Assembly: GCA_013180625.2 (NCBI GenBank)
Contig: SNVD02007176.1
Span: 62,001 to 126,000, forward strand
Source: Boswellia sacra
Lineage: Eukaryota > Streptophyta > Magnoliopsida > Sapindales > Burseraceae
Direction of reading: 5' to 3'
Length of the DNA: 64,000 bases
Position numbers and translations under genes: made by a program. The notes under the pieces were generated by a model. It saw only the letters and a list, made by a program, of their open reading frames with translations. It was not told where the DNA came from and made no database searches. Positions within the stretch are counted from its first letter, which is position 1; each line of letters begins with the position of its first letter. Shown here piece after piece: positions 31,276-43,768 of the stretch.

Positions 31276-34142
31276 ACAACAAGAAATTTGCCTTTTATAG
31301 CTATGTTGATATGGTATAAGAATCAGGTAAAAATTTTGTAACATAAAGTCTAAAGATAGTGACAACATGTTTGGTGTGATGTGATACTCACTTATTAATG
31401 TTATAGTCACACTAATGTGATGTGGTACGATTAGTTTGATGGAGGTTGAACAATCTCTTACTCTCCACACGTTTTCTATGTTGTGGCTTCTAGCCACGTT
31501 ATTCAATCAAATACCACAAAAACACAAGAAATTTCAAATGGATGGTTCCTTCCAAGATATTCCATTACAATGCACTACTATATATAACCATATACAATCC
31601 ATTTTTTTCAAACTTTTTCATATGGCACAAATTAATAAATAGATTATAGAGAATAGTAAATGATAATCACTTACTTGATGGTCAAATTTCCAAACATGGC
31701 CTTAAATCATGCATGTTAGCTTGCATTTATTGTCTCTTGCTTGCCATTTTTTTTAAGCAAATAAAGTACTTTGTAAATTTGTTTTGAAGTTTAAACATGC
31801 CTATTCTCCAAAAAAGTTTGCAGCTCCATCATCATGTAATCAGTTTATTATACAAATAATGAGTTTTAATCAATATTTATTGTCCTTCCGAGCGTATCTC
31901 AATGAAATGATGATAACACGTGAAAGGGAAGAAAATGTAAATTGTTTTATCACTGGGTTTTGAACTACTAGGTGCTCCAAATCTCTAAGATTAATTCGTC
32001 ACAGGTTGATATTTAAATATCCTGCGAAATGGATATACCCTTCATATATGTGGGTGTGCGGGTGTGTAGGTGTGTGCACGTGTTGCAAGTCCCTCGCTTG
32101 ATGTTAATTTAAAATTTTAAAAAATTAGAATATATTAATAAGACCTTCTAGTGTATCAATTTTATGTATTCTATTTAGAATATTGAAAATTCTAACTTTA
32201 AACATTCTTTAGTTTTACGTGGTAAATCATGATCAGCAGGATGCAATTCTTTTATTATAAGTCAAAATTTAATTATTTTATTCAATCAAAAGTTCATTGT
32301 TCTTAATAATAAATCAAACTCTAATATTCTTAATTCTTGTGAGAAAGACTATTTTCTTTCTCACTAATAAAATTCCAATTTTTGATGTAAATTCATATTC
32401 TCTCCTAATGTAAGTTACATGAAACAAGTGGTAAGTCTATTACTATAACATGCAAGTCTATTATTATAAAACGAGAAATTTGTATAGTTATGTTGATATG
32501 GTATAAGAATCAGATAAAAGTTTTGTAACATAAAGTCTAAAGATAGTGACAACATGTTTGGTGTGATGTGATACTCATTTATTAATCTTATAGTCATACT
32601 AATGTGATGTGGTACGATTAGTTTGATGAAGGTTGAACGATCCCTTACTCCCCACACGTTTTCTATGTTGAGGCTCCTAGCCACGTTATTCAATCAAATA
32701 CCACAAAAACATAAGAAACTTCAAATAGATGGTTCCTTCCAAGATATTCCATTACAATGCACTGCTATATATAACCATATACAATCCATTTTTTTCAAAC
32801 TTTTTCATATAGCACAAATCAATAAATAGATTACAGAGAATAGGAAATGATAATCACTTACTTGATGGTCAAATTTCCGAACATGGCCTTAAATCATGCA
32901 TGTTAGCTTTTATTTATTGTCTCTTGCTTGCCAACTTTTTTAAGCAAATAAAGTACTTTGTAAATATATTATGAAGTTTAAACATGCCTATTCTCCAAAA
33001 ATGTTTGCAGCTCCATCATCATGTAATCAGTTTATTGTACAAATAATGAGTTTTAATCAATATTCATTGTCCTTCCAAGCGTTTCTCAATGAAATGATGA
33101 TAACACGTGAAAGGGAAGAAAATGCAAATTGTTTTATCATTGGGTTTTGAACTACTAGGTGCTCCAAATCTCTGAGATTAATTCGTCACAGGTTGATATT
33201 TAAATAGCGGATAAAGCCTTTATATGTGTGTGTCTGTGTGTGGGTGGGTGTCTGTGCGTGTTGCAAGTCGCTCGCTCGATGTTAGTTTAAAATTTTAAAA
33301 AATTAGAATATATTAATAAGACCTTCTAGTGTATCAATTTTATGTATTCTATTTAGAATATTGAAAATTCTAACTTTAAACATTCTTTAGTTTTACGTAG
33401 TAAATCATGATCAACAGGATGCAATTCTTTTATTATAAGTCAAAATTTAATTATTTTATTCAATCAATAGTTCATTGTTCTTAATTATAAATCAAACTCC
33501 AATATTCTTAATTCTTGTAAGAAAGCACTATTTTCTTTCTCACTAATAAAATTCCAATTTTTGATGTAAATTCATATTCTCTCCTAATGTAAGTTACATG
33601 AAACAAGTGGTAAGTCTATTACTATAACATGCAAGTCCATTATTATGAAACGAGAAATTTGTCTTTTATAGTTATGTTGATATGGTATAAGAATCAGATA
33701 AAAGTTTTGTAACATAAAGTCTAAAGATAGTGACAACATGTTTGGTGTGATGTGATACTCATTTATTAATCTTATAGTCATACTAATGTGATGTGGTACG
33801 ATTAGTTTGATGAAGGTTGAAGGATCTCTTACTCTCCACACGTTTTCTATGTTGAGGCTCCTAGCCACGTTATTCAATCAAATACCACCAAAACATAAGA
33901 AATTTCAAATGGATGGGTCCTTCCAAGATATTCCATTACAATGCACTACTATATATAACCATATACAGTCCATTCTTTTCAAACTTTTTCATATGGCACA
34001 AATTAATAAATGAATTACAGAGAATGGGAAATGATAATCACATACTTGATGGTCAAATTTCCAAACATGGCCTTAAATCGTGCATGTTAGCTCGTATTTA
34101 TTGTCTCTTGCTTGCCATTTTTTTAAAGCAAATAAAGTACTT
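31276..34142 (+). repeat. Tandem array of ~1.19-kb units, second part (units 6b-8)
   Basis: The array resumes right after the Copia target duplication. Markers are at 32389 and 33569 (period 1180). Without the Copia element, unit 6 is 1,191 bp. Unit 8 is cut after about 574 bp, where aataaagtactt runs straight into a Copia reverse-transcriptase fragment at 34,143. Confidence 0.95.
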
Positions 34143-35665
34143 GGCCACAATGGGTGGATGCCATGAAGGAAGAAATGATTGCGCTCCATAAGAATCAGAC
34201 TTGGAGTCTTGTTTCTCGACCAGTCAATACTAATAACGTGATGAGCCTAAATGGATATATCGCATCAAATACAAAGAGGATGGTAGTCTTGATCGCAACA
34301 AGGCTAGACTTGTCGCAAGGGGATTCACTCAAGTTCCCGGATTAGACTACGACGAAACTCTTAGTCCAGTGATTAAACCAAAAACAATCCATCTTTGTTT
34401 TAGCCATTGCTATGGTCTCTAAATGGTCTCTTTGTCAACTTAACGTGAAAAATGTATTTTTACATGGTCAATATCTCAAAGAGACAATATACGTGGAGAA
34501 ACCTCTAGGTTTTATTAATCCTTTTTTAACGTAATCATGTGTGTTTACTTCATAAATACCTATATGGTTTAAAACAAGCAGCACGTGCTTGGTTTGAACG
34601 GCTATCTCAATCTCTATTTACTATGGGATTTTGTCATAGTAAGGCTGATTCTTCTCTTTTTATTTATCATGAAAAATGTAACATAATTTTATTGTTAGTA
34701 TATGTTGATGATGTTATTATTACAGGTAACAATGGTACTCTTATTCAAAGCTTCATTGAAAAATTCGGCAAAGCCTTTGCTGTTAAAGGTCTTGGATCAC
34801 TTGATTTTTTCTTAGGCATTGAATTCAAATATTTCTCTGGTGGTATTTTTCTATCTCAAATGAAATATGCCAAGGATCTCCTTACTAAAACTAAGATGCT
34901 CGAGGCTTCCAAGCTTACAACTCCTATTGCCATTAGGCCACAAACTTTAATTGATGATCATAATCCCATAGATGTTACAGAATATCGAAGTATAGTACGT
35001 GCTTTACAGTATCTCACTTTCAAAAGACCCGATATCACTTAAGCCATAAACCATGTGTGTCAACATCTACAGAAAACTAAGCCTCGTCCATCTTTGAGCC
35101 GTTAAGTGGATACTGCGATATGTCACAGGCACACTTGATCATGGTATTAGATTTCTTAACCAAAGTACTCTTAATCTTAATGCCTTTTGTGATGCAGATT
35201 TGGCAAGTTGTCCAACAACTAGACAAAGCACTATAGGTTATTGCATTTTCCTTAGATCCAATTGCATATCGTGGTCATTGAAAAAGCAACCAACTGTTTC
35301 TCACTCAAGCGTCGAAGCAAAATACCGTGCATTGGCATCTACAATAGCTAAGATCGCTTGGATCACATACTTGCTAATGAGACATTGGCATTTCTCTACA
35401 CCAACAACCTCAATTGTTTAGTGACAATCGCAGTGCAATTTACATGACTACCAACCCAGTGTTTCACGCCAGAATTAAAAACATTAAGATAAAATACCAC
35501 TCAATCCGGGAAAAAGTTTCTCATTGGTCTCTAAGCACAAAATATGTTCTATCAGTATACCCAATTGCTGAAAATTCTAAGTAAGCCATTACCTAAGCAT
35601 TCTCATTGTCAATTTTGTGTCAAGCTAGGAGTTCACCGTGTTCCACTCACTAGCTTGAGGAAGGG
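34143..35665 (+). pseudogene. 5'-truncated Copia relic: reverse transcriptase and RNase H
   Basis: The fragment starts abruptly at the array junction with QWVDAMKEEMIALHKNQTWS. RT motifs: LYGLKQAARAWFERL and LLVYVDDVIITGNN (about 34,690-34,735), then LDFFLGIEFKYFSGGIFLSQ. Frames change and stops occur around 34,240, 34,430, 34,515 and 35,040. RNase H: TRQSTIGYCIFLRSNCISWS and SHSSVEAKYRALASTIAKIA. No gag, protease or integrase and no 5' LTR. It ends at a purine-rich gaggaaggg just before 35,666. It is a different Copia family from the element at 26-31 kb. Confidence 0.9.
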
Positions 35666-36080
35666 TGATAAAGTCAATATCTCAAAATCTTGAATCAAAG
35701 GCAATGTTGGAGGCTGTCAATGTTTCACCATTAGAGAGAAAAGACATAACCATGGAAACTAATCTTGCATTATGCTCCAAATCAGGAAATAAATATTTTT
35801 CCTAATTGCTTGAAGATTCTGGAAGAAATTTTCTTGCAAGATTGATGCTGCTTCTTGATATCAGCTTTTCAAGATTGATGCAGATCCTTGACATCAGCTT
35901 TCCAAGATTGATGCAGATCCTTGATGTCAGCTTTACCGTTGCAAATTTCTTTTCTCATTCAAACTCTACATATTCATGTATAAATATCTTATGTATCATT
36001 TGAGCAACTTATTCAAGCATGATTAATCAATATCTGATAATTCACAGATTGCTTTTATTTTTTCTCTGCTCTGTTTCTAT
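35666..36080 (+). repeat. Probable 3' LTR of the truncated Copia relic
   Basis: Begins TGATAAAGTCAATATC right after the purine tract and contains a TATA-like tgtataaatatc (about 35,978). The 3' boundary is not clear, as no second LTR is available for comparison. Confidence 0.45.
35837..35935 (+). repeat. Three tandem 33-bp repeats
   Basis: caagattgatgcagatcctt ... tcagcttt repeats at 35837, 35870 and 35903. Copies two and three are most alike. Lies inside the putative LTR. Confidence 0.9.
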
Positions 36081-36189
36081 AAATCTTCACTTTAGTCATC
36101 CGGAAACATATCTACCATGAATTGTACTTAAACATTCCTAATACTTTTTAATAAAAAAATTGTAAAAATTTGTAAACATGATTTTGCTC

Positions 36190-36445
36190 AAATGTGTCTA
36201 GATAGATATTATCACTTCATCTACATGAGGCCAAGCTTATGAGAAAGATCTAACATGTCATTCGAATGATCATAATGTGATTCAAATCAAATTTTCATAT
36301 AATTAAATGTTCTTCATAGCTTTAAATATCATGAGTTTCGTGTGTCAATGTTGTGATATGAGTATAGTTGGTCCTGTGATTATAACTATTGTAAATAATT
36401 ATTTATTTTTGAGTTATTGGAGAAAACCAAATCCCTCTAAAAAAA
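36190..36445 (+). repeat. Dispersed repeat family, copy 1
   Basis: Shares with three other places in the window the order: cacttcatctacatgagg, a stretch with ...gattcaaatcaaattttcat, a block around gttatgatatgag, and the ending gagttattggagaaaaccaa. Nothing coding is present. Confidence 0.6.
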
Positions 36446-36929
36446 CAAAAAGATGATAAAAAATATATTACAATTACTATGATTATTTATATATTTACTA
36501 AAACAGATATCATCCATCTACTCATGGTCATAGAGATATCAAATGAATTCTTCTCATAACTCTTATTCATTGAGAATATTTTACTGCGAAAGAAAGGTCG
36601 ATGGAGTGTGATTCCACATGATGGATTGGGATATACCCTTAATTGAATCCCATAGACATGCCAAAAGTTCATAATACTTTTTAAGATTTGATCGAAATAG
36701 TATATAATAATAATGATTTTCAAGAGATGAACAATAGAAACCCAAATCTCATCTTCGCAAGAAAGCAAAACCCTAAGAGATCAAACTCACCCCACAACTT
36801 ATTCAAAAACAACGAAGAGGGACGAAATTCATTACAATAGAAAACAAATCAGAACCCTAACTCTAAATCATCAAAAGCAAACAATTCCTCCAATGAACTT
36901 CACGAACCATAAAAACATCTCACTGCACC

Positions 36930-37165
36930 ATCGATTATATTATTACTTTATTTGCATGAGGCCATTCTTATGTGAAATTAAGATAAAGTATGGAATTAGA
37001 ATGATCATCATCCTACAATTCCAATCAAATTCTCGTCTCATGAAATGCTTTCATAACTTAGCTATCAATGTTATGATTTGAGTTTAGTTGGAGTTTGTAA
37101 ATACAATAGTTAGTTTTTTGAGTTATTGGAGAAAACAAAATCCCTTTAAAAAGATCAAATAGGAT
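36930..37165 (+). repeat. Dispersed repeat family, copy 2
   Basis: Same order of blocks as copy 1: tttatttgcatgaggccatt, ...attagaatgatcatcatcct, ...tgttatgatttgagtttagt, and gagttattggagaaaacaaa. About 0.7 kb from copy 1. Confidence 0.6.
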
Positions 37166-38189
37166 GCTAAATTTTAAATATATTGTAAATATGATATTTT
37201 TTATATATTTATAAATGTATGTATTATCCATTTAATTATAGCATGTCTAAACAAGTCTGCTTTTGTTATGACCATTTTAAACTTTAATTACATTTTTTTG
37301 ATATGAATATCATATTTTTAATATAAGTATGATTTGACATCTTTACCGTATTATGAGAGCCACAAGAGAGATTAGCCCTCGTAATACGAAAATACAATGA
37401 AAACAAAATTTTGTTCATTTAGTATCTACAAATATCAATGGTAACCCAATATTTAAAAAAAAAACAAAAAAAACCCCGACATGAATAAGATCGAGTTCAG
37501 TAAAATCTGAAAAAGTTACAAAAAATTCCATATACGAAGGAAAAAGCGATGCCATTTTAATTCTCTTATTATAAAGATTAAACTAGGATAATAGTATTAT
37601 TTTATGAACAATTTTTTATATAAACTCAGGAGTTATTCTATGATTAAAAAGTGAAAATTATTAACCTTTATTGAGAAGGATGTTTGATAATAATAGGAAA
37701 AAAAATGTCGTATCAATTTGCATAGGTGAGTGTATAATTGTAACACTTCTTTTTTTTTAAAAAAAATCTCAATAAATTGGCATATGGGGAATAATATTGG
37801 ACTAAAATTAACTTAATTGTTTAAAATTGATTATTTATGTTTTTATTGATTTGTTGTTTATCTAAAGTATCATATGAATGATAATAGTAGATTATAAATA
37901 ATTAATTCAATAAAATTAAATTGATGTTATATTATTTTAACAATAATTCTATATATACAACTTAATATATACAACATAATTGTGGCACAAACTCACTATT
38001 AGATGAATAGTTATCAAATAATTTACTAATAATTTTTTTAAAAAATTATTTTTAATTTTACCCACCGAATATATTTACATCATATCGGCTCATAAGTATT
38101 ACTGTATTTCAAAATCTAAAATTTTAAAATATAACATTGCTTATTAATGAAATGTTTATGTAACCCCGGCTGTGAAAATAGAAATCGAG

Positions 38190-38400
38190 GTAAACATTAT
38201 GGTTGTCACCGTCAGGTTAGATAACATTTTATTTTCAATTCTGTTTGCATGATAATAGAATGATCATTAAAAAGTGAATGGAATGAGATTTTCATGTATA
38301 AATGTTCTCAATAACTTCTAATATCGTTAAATGTCATCAATAGGTCGTATTTATTTGTGAATTAGGGGAGAAAACCAAAATTCTTAGACAAAACAAAATT
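38190..38400 (+). repeat. Dispersed repeat family, diverged copy 3
   Basis: Weaker match: tgcatgataatagaatgatc, gagattttcatgtataaatg, and an ending aggggagaaaaccaaaattc. The stretch 37,166-38,189 between copies is AT-rich with no gene or recognisable element. Confidence 0.4.
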
Positions 38401-38826
38401 TATGAATAATTTTTTTTCAATTTAATAAAATAGGATCTATTATAATGAGAGAATTTATAATAAATCCATCCTCAAATTTCATCCTGCTGTGGTTGCATGT
38501 ATTTGGATTTATATTTATTTTTAACTATTCATTTTATTTATATGAAATAGAAAGATGATAGGTTTAAAGTAAATTTTGGCATGTAAAAATATTAAATATC
38601 TAACTCTATTTTTCTCTTCTATATATCCCTGGAATATAATTATAAACATACACTACTAGAATTTTTTGTATCCTTGTGAAATATATTTTTAAATATTTGG
38701 GGGGGTTTTGTAATGCTGTCAATTATTATATGGTTTTGTATAATAATTTAATAATTGAAGCATATGCTGCCAATTAATGTTATTTTAACATTTCATTTGT
38801 ATAATCGGTGATTTTGATAGACCTGT

Positions 38827-38827
38827 G

Positions 38828-38858
<31 letters not shown>

Positions 38859-38868
38859 TTTTTTTTTG
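38827..38868 (+). repeat. (GTTTT)n microsatellite followed by T tract
   Basis: About six gttttgtttt-type pentamers, then a 15-18 base T run. Lies near the left end of the CACTA composite. Confidence 0.9.
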
Positions 38869-41045
38869 GTTAATACATTAGCTACCTTTATAGTTTATGC
38901 TTCATCTGATCCGGGTTTATGTTCCTAACATTTCGGTTAAATGTATTATGTTTAATCTTCAACTGTAGTAAGCTAGTGATTGGAGTATTACATTTATGTT
39001 TCTGGATTTGGTTTAAATTTGCCGTGAGTTCCTTCAATGGGTTTGGTAAAAGCTTGTGTTTTGAGCAGATTTATGGGTATGGGAATTTCTTAGACTGCAC
39101 TTGCTGATTAATTTTCCTTTTGTTAATTTTTCTGCGTTTCAGCAATCTTCATTTGTGCTTGCTGCGTTTTGGAAATTTGCTAATTTGCGTTTGCGTTTGC
39201 TGCAGTCTAACTCTCTTCTCTGCTCTCTCTTTTACAGATTAAGGTTTCTGAACTTTTTGTTGATTAAGGTAACTTTGCCTTTTTGTTCACTTTTTGCCTA
39301 ATTAAGGTTTCGGTAACTAAGATTATTTGAAATTTATGGGAGTTGTTTGTTAGAGAAGATCTGAAATTCAATCAATCTTATCGACAATAGCTATCGTTCT
39401 GTAAAAGCCTCTGTTTCTTCTTGTTTCAAGAGTGAGTATCCTCTTTCAACTCATGTTGTGTCTCTTAAGTATTTTTTATTTGCTTTGGACTGTGTACTGA
39501 TAATTCTTTACTTAGGTTCAGCGTAATTTAATGAATCCTTTTGTTAGTTTTTGTGAATCTCTCTGTCATATTGTTTATTTTCTTCTTTAAATCAATTTGG
39601 GGTGTTTGCTTGTCCCGGAGTGCAAGTTTAATAAAATGAGTGATACTTTGTTTGGTCTAATAGAGTGAGGCAGACAGCAAGTTGGTCCTATTAGCTTGAA
39701 ATTTATTTTGTCTTATCAACCACCAAGTAGGCTACTAAACAATGAATTGACCTTGGTGCATGTTTACTGAAACAAGGAAATTAAAGTTAATTTGTACGTA
39801 TGTATCATGCAAGTGCAGATTCTTTAAGTGAACTTTATTTCTAAGTTTAAGATTTACTACTGTGTAATTGTTGGCTTACAGATTGATTTGGTTGCTTTTT
39901 CATGGATTCTATTATTGGATTTAAAATTATTATACAATCATGCAAGTGCAGATTTATTTGCTATTTGAGACTCTGTGACTTGTAATTAATTAGAACTGAT
40001 ACAATCATGTAAATGCAGATTCATTTCCTTTTGCCTTAATGATGTTCTTTAACTGCTTTATTCTTAAATAAGACATATATAGTGGAAGTGATATTAAGAT
40101 TTGCTCATTACCCTTTAGAAATTGTAGGTGTCAGAGGTGAAGTCTGAGATTGATATGCATTTTCTGAGTTGTCAAAGGTGCTTGTCACTGCTATTCTGTA
40201 CTATCCTGTTCGTCAATTTAGCTTTTGGAGAAGTTTTGATGCATTAGGGTAAATGAATTGTTGTAAACTGACATCATTCCAGGATCTTGCTAGGGATTCA
40301 TAGGCTAATCCGTTGCATGAACTTGATGATTGATTGAGCATCTGGCTAAGCAATCCTGTGACTGAACAAGCTAATTTCTGTAAGTTAAAAATCGTTTCAC
40401 CTTTTAATCTATCGGATGTGTCTCTTTGATTTGGAGTGGAAGTGCCTTATATTTATCTATTATTTTTTCCTTCAATATAATGTATTTGATAAACAATTAC
40501 TTCATAAATCACATTTGTTAATCAATAGAATGATGAAATTGTATTTTCTGTTTTCTAGAAATAGAGAAGGATGATAACCTGGTGTTGTTTTGTACTGTTG
40601 CTTATTATTTAATTTTTTGATACATTTCTTTTTTGGCTGATCTTCAAAACCTATTGCTAGCTAACTCCTTTTTAGGCAGTAAAAAGTATTGCAAAATGCC
40701 AGTTATTCCTGTCTTTTGCTCGCTTCTGGAATTTTATGGTGGTTAACATATGCCTACTGGTCAATATATATGCTGCATGGCAGGGATATTAATCTTCTAA
40801 AAATTAGACGAGTAACATAGATATCTTTACATATGCATGTCTATGATATTCTCCTTCATTGTTTTATACAAAATTCAAATTAAGGTGTCGGTCCTACTAC
40901 CTCATATATTGCTGATAATTCATTAGGTAATTCATTGAGGTGCTAGTACTACTACCTTATATATATTGCTCATAATTTTATTTTTCTACATAAAGTGACT
41001 CTAGTTAATCTAAATAATGTTACAATGTAGTTTGTGGTGTAATTG

Positions 41046-41378
41046 TGACGGGGAACCTGTACAAGAACAAACCAAAATCAAGAAAAAACACGAACAACCT
41101 CCAACTAACAATTACACAACAAATAACTCAACAATCTGTATGAAAAATCTCTCCAATATGAAATATTAATATCTGAATAATGTCTGTCAAAATAAATAAA
41201 AGTCTATATTTATACTAACCAAAACATATTAAAATTTGGGTCAAATTAGGATAAGTCAAAATCCCTCTTTGAGTCAAAATCCTTAAACTAATAATTTCCC
41301 AAATTAAATGAAACCCTAATTAAATAAAGATTAAAAGACTATAATAACCCTAATAATAAAATAAATCATTTTACATCA
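41046..41378 (-). mobile_element. Solo Ty3/gypsy LTR
   Basis: 333 bp, homologous along its full length to the LTR at 47628-47947: both begin gatggggaac/gacggggaac, contain gggtcaaattaggataagtc and aaattaaatgaaaccctaat, and end ttacatca. On the minus strand it runs TG...CA. No internal sequence is attached on either side, so it is a solo LTR. The flanks share aatt only. Confidence 0.75.
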
Positions 41379-42453
41379 AATTATCTCTTTGCAGGCTTTT
41401 AATTAAATAAGAGAAGAGATGAGTTGAGTACTGTAATGACATGAAAAAGGATTAAAAAAATGAAGAATAAATGCGCTAATAACCTATAAAAAGAATACAT
41501 GTACATGAGGGTATATTTAATTATTCATGCAATCTTTTGCTGCTAGCTACCTTATATGCTGGAACTTCCGCGTGGCAGCTTTGAACTATATATCTACTAA
41601 AAAGTTGACGAATATTCATGCGTATAAAATATCATGCAAATTAAATTACACATATTGCATCAAATTTAAAATTCGTGTTTTTCCAAATATCTCGAGCAAA
41701 TTAAATGTTGTTTCAAGCATGTGTCTCTTGCTTTTGTAAGTTACAACTGTTAGGGGATCAGCCAGCTGAAGCTACATATTCAACAAATGTGATTTATAAT
41801 TTAATTCAAGATGTTTTGACCAGTCTTTTGTGTTAATTCTAATGTTATGTTCTACACTTTTTTGTAGGAGGGCAACAACATTCTAACAGCTTCAGGTGAT
41901 CAAACTATAATTATAAAAATATTATTTGTACTTGAAATAGTGATAGCTACGATGTCTGCTTCATTGCTTACACAACACAGTTTTATTTTGTTAGCTTGAT
42001 AAGTTCTAATGTACCATTACTCGTTCCCTCTGCTCTCCAAATTTAAGTTAATTAATTGCTTGATCATGCATTCAATTCTCTATTCTTTAATGAGTTCCTG
42101 GTAAACAAATTGGTTGCATATCCAAGTAAGCCTTAAGTTACTGGAATCTCTTAATAACTGATTCATGGGAAATGAGGTTCGGTTTAAAGTTATATTGTTT
42201 TTGTCTTGGATGCGTTTCCAGTTCTATATAGTTTTAAAAGCTTTAAAGGCTTAAGAGTACCAAAAACTATCAATCACAACTTGCCAATAGTACACTGAAA
42301 TCAGACTTGCCCAGGTTTGTTGTGCTATGAATCACACTTCTAACTCTTCACAACTTAACCATTGCTCTATGCATCATAAAATTGGAAACAATTCTTAACT
42401 TACGTACTCAAACGCTTTTCTTTTTTCTTAATTCATTATTATTACTTTGGCTA

Positions 42454-42740
42454 GAATGCATCTAACAAATATTCTTTCTTGGTAGAATGAAATTTTTATT
42501 TTTATGCATTAAAAAATTGACCAGCCTGCTAGTACGCACCATTATATTCTGCTTATAAATAATCTGGTCATTAAATTTAAATCATTGGGTAGTTGAGAAT
42601 GCATCTAACAAATATTCTTTCTTGGTCTTATTCAATTATTATGTTTATGCTTTAAAAATAAATTGACCATCCTGATGGCATGCACCACTATATCTGCTTG
42701 TAAATATTATTTTGTAGTTTGAAGCCTGGAAATTAAGTGT
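42454..42740 (+). repeat. Diverged direct duplication, ~143-bp period
   Basis: gaatgcatctaacaaatatt starts at 42454 and 42597. Both copies continue through a ttgaccatcctga-like block and a gcaccactatat-like block. Confidence 0.75.
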
Positions 42741-43170
42741 GTTTTAAATTAATCTTTGGAATCAATAAATCTAGTTTTAGTTTTTGATTTTAATCAATAC
42801 TGTCACAAAGTAACAAATTGTCACAAATTAATATTATTTATTTTATATAATATGTTATTTGACAGTAATAAGCCATCAACAAGGACTAGCATCTCCATGT
42901 ATTAGATTTTCGAGCTGTTGGAGAGAAAACAAACTTGGTTGATCCACATAGAACACAATCTTCATCCATTACTAGAGGTAAGCTTCACCAGTTCCTATTC
43001 ATGATGTTTTAAGTTAGTTTCAAGTGTTATTCATATGCTATTTGAGACTATTAATTTTGTTTTGATTGCTTTCAACTATTATTGATATATTGTTTGCTAT
43101 TCATGCTGAGTTAAATGCTTGCATTCATTTTTTTAATATGTTGTTTCATCGTAATTGGTATGAATTGGAT

Positions 43171-43530
43171 TTTTTATCTTCTCATAAAGCGTAATTGATA
43201 TCTAGTGTTAATGATGTGTTGATTTATGAGGAATTTGGCCTTGTTCTGATTTGTTTTTGCATTATAACATTCATAAGGCATAAACTTCCAATTGAATTTG
43301 CATTCTTCCTAATTTATTAATGCTATGATGTGTCGTTACAAATCCTTATTCCATTTTTTATCTTCTCATAAAGCATAACTGATATCTAGTGTTAATGATG
43401 TGTTATTTTATGAGGAATTTGGTCTTGTTTTGATTTGTTTTTGCATTATAACATTCACAAGGCATGAACCTCCAATTGAATTTGCATTCTTCCTAATTTA
43501 TTGATGTTATATTGTGTAGTTACAAATCCT
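43171..43530 (+). repeat. Direct tandem duplication, 184-bp period
   Basis: cttctcataaagc occurs at 43178 and 43362. The copies share about 175 bp including gatatctagtgttaatgatg and gaatttgcattcttcctaat. Confidence 0.9.
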
Positions 43531-43768
43531 TTTTTTTTTTGTTGTTGTTGTTAAAGATGCAAACAAACTTAGAACTTAGTCCTCCATCTACATTAAACAC
43601 CACCTATAAATTCCATTTAAATTGAAGAAACACAGTAATAGAAAATAAAAAACATAGAAACAAAAAATTTAAACCTGTTGTAAATGCAAAAGAATGGAAA
43701 ATAATGTATGTATCTTAACACACACTTAAAAGTAACTTGTATCCGCAAGTGTACTACATATTCCAAGA

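Larger units (their letters stand above)
38870..43768 (+). other. 5' non-coding part of the CACTA composite
   Basis: T-rich, intron-like DNA with no long ORF. Several short stretches between AG and GT look like untranslated exons, for example around 39,235-39,270 and 41,875-41,900. The motif atcatgcaagtgcagatt recurs at about 39,806, 39,938 and 40,003. Two tandem duplications and a solo LTR are listed separately. Confidence 0.4.
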
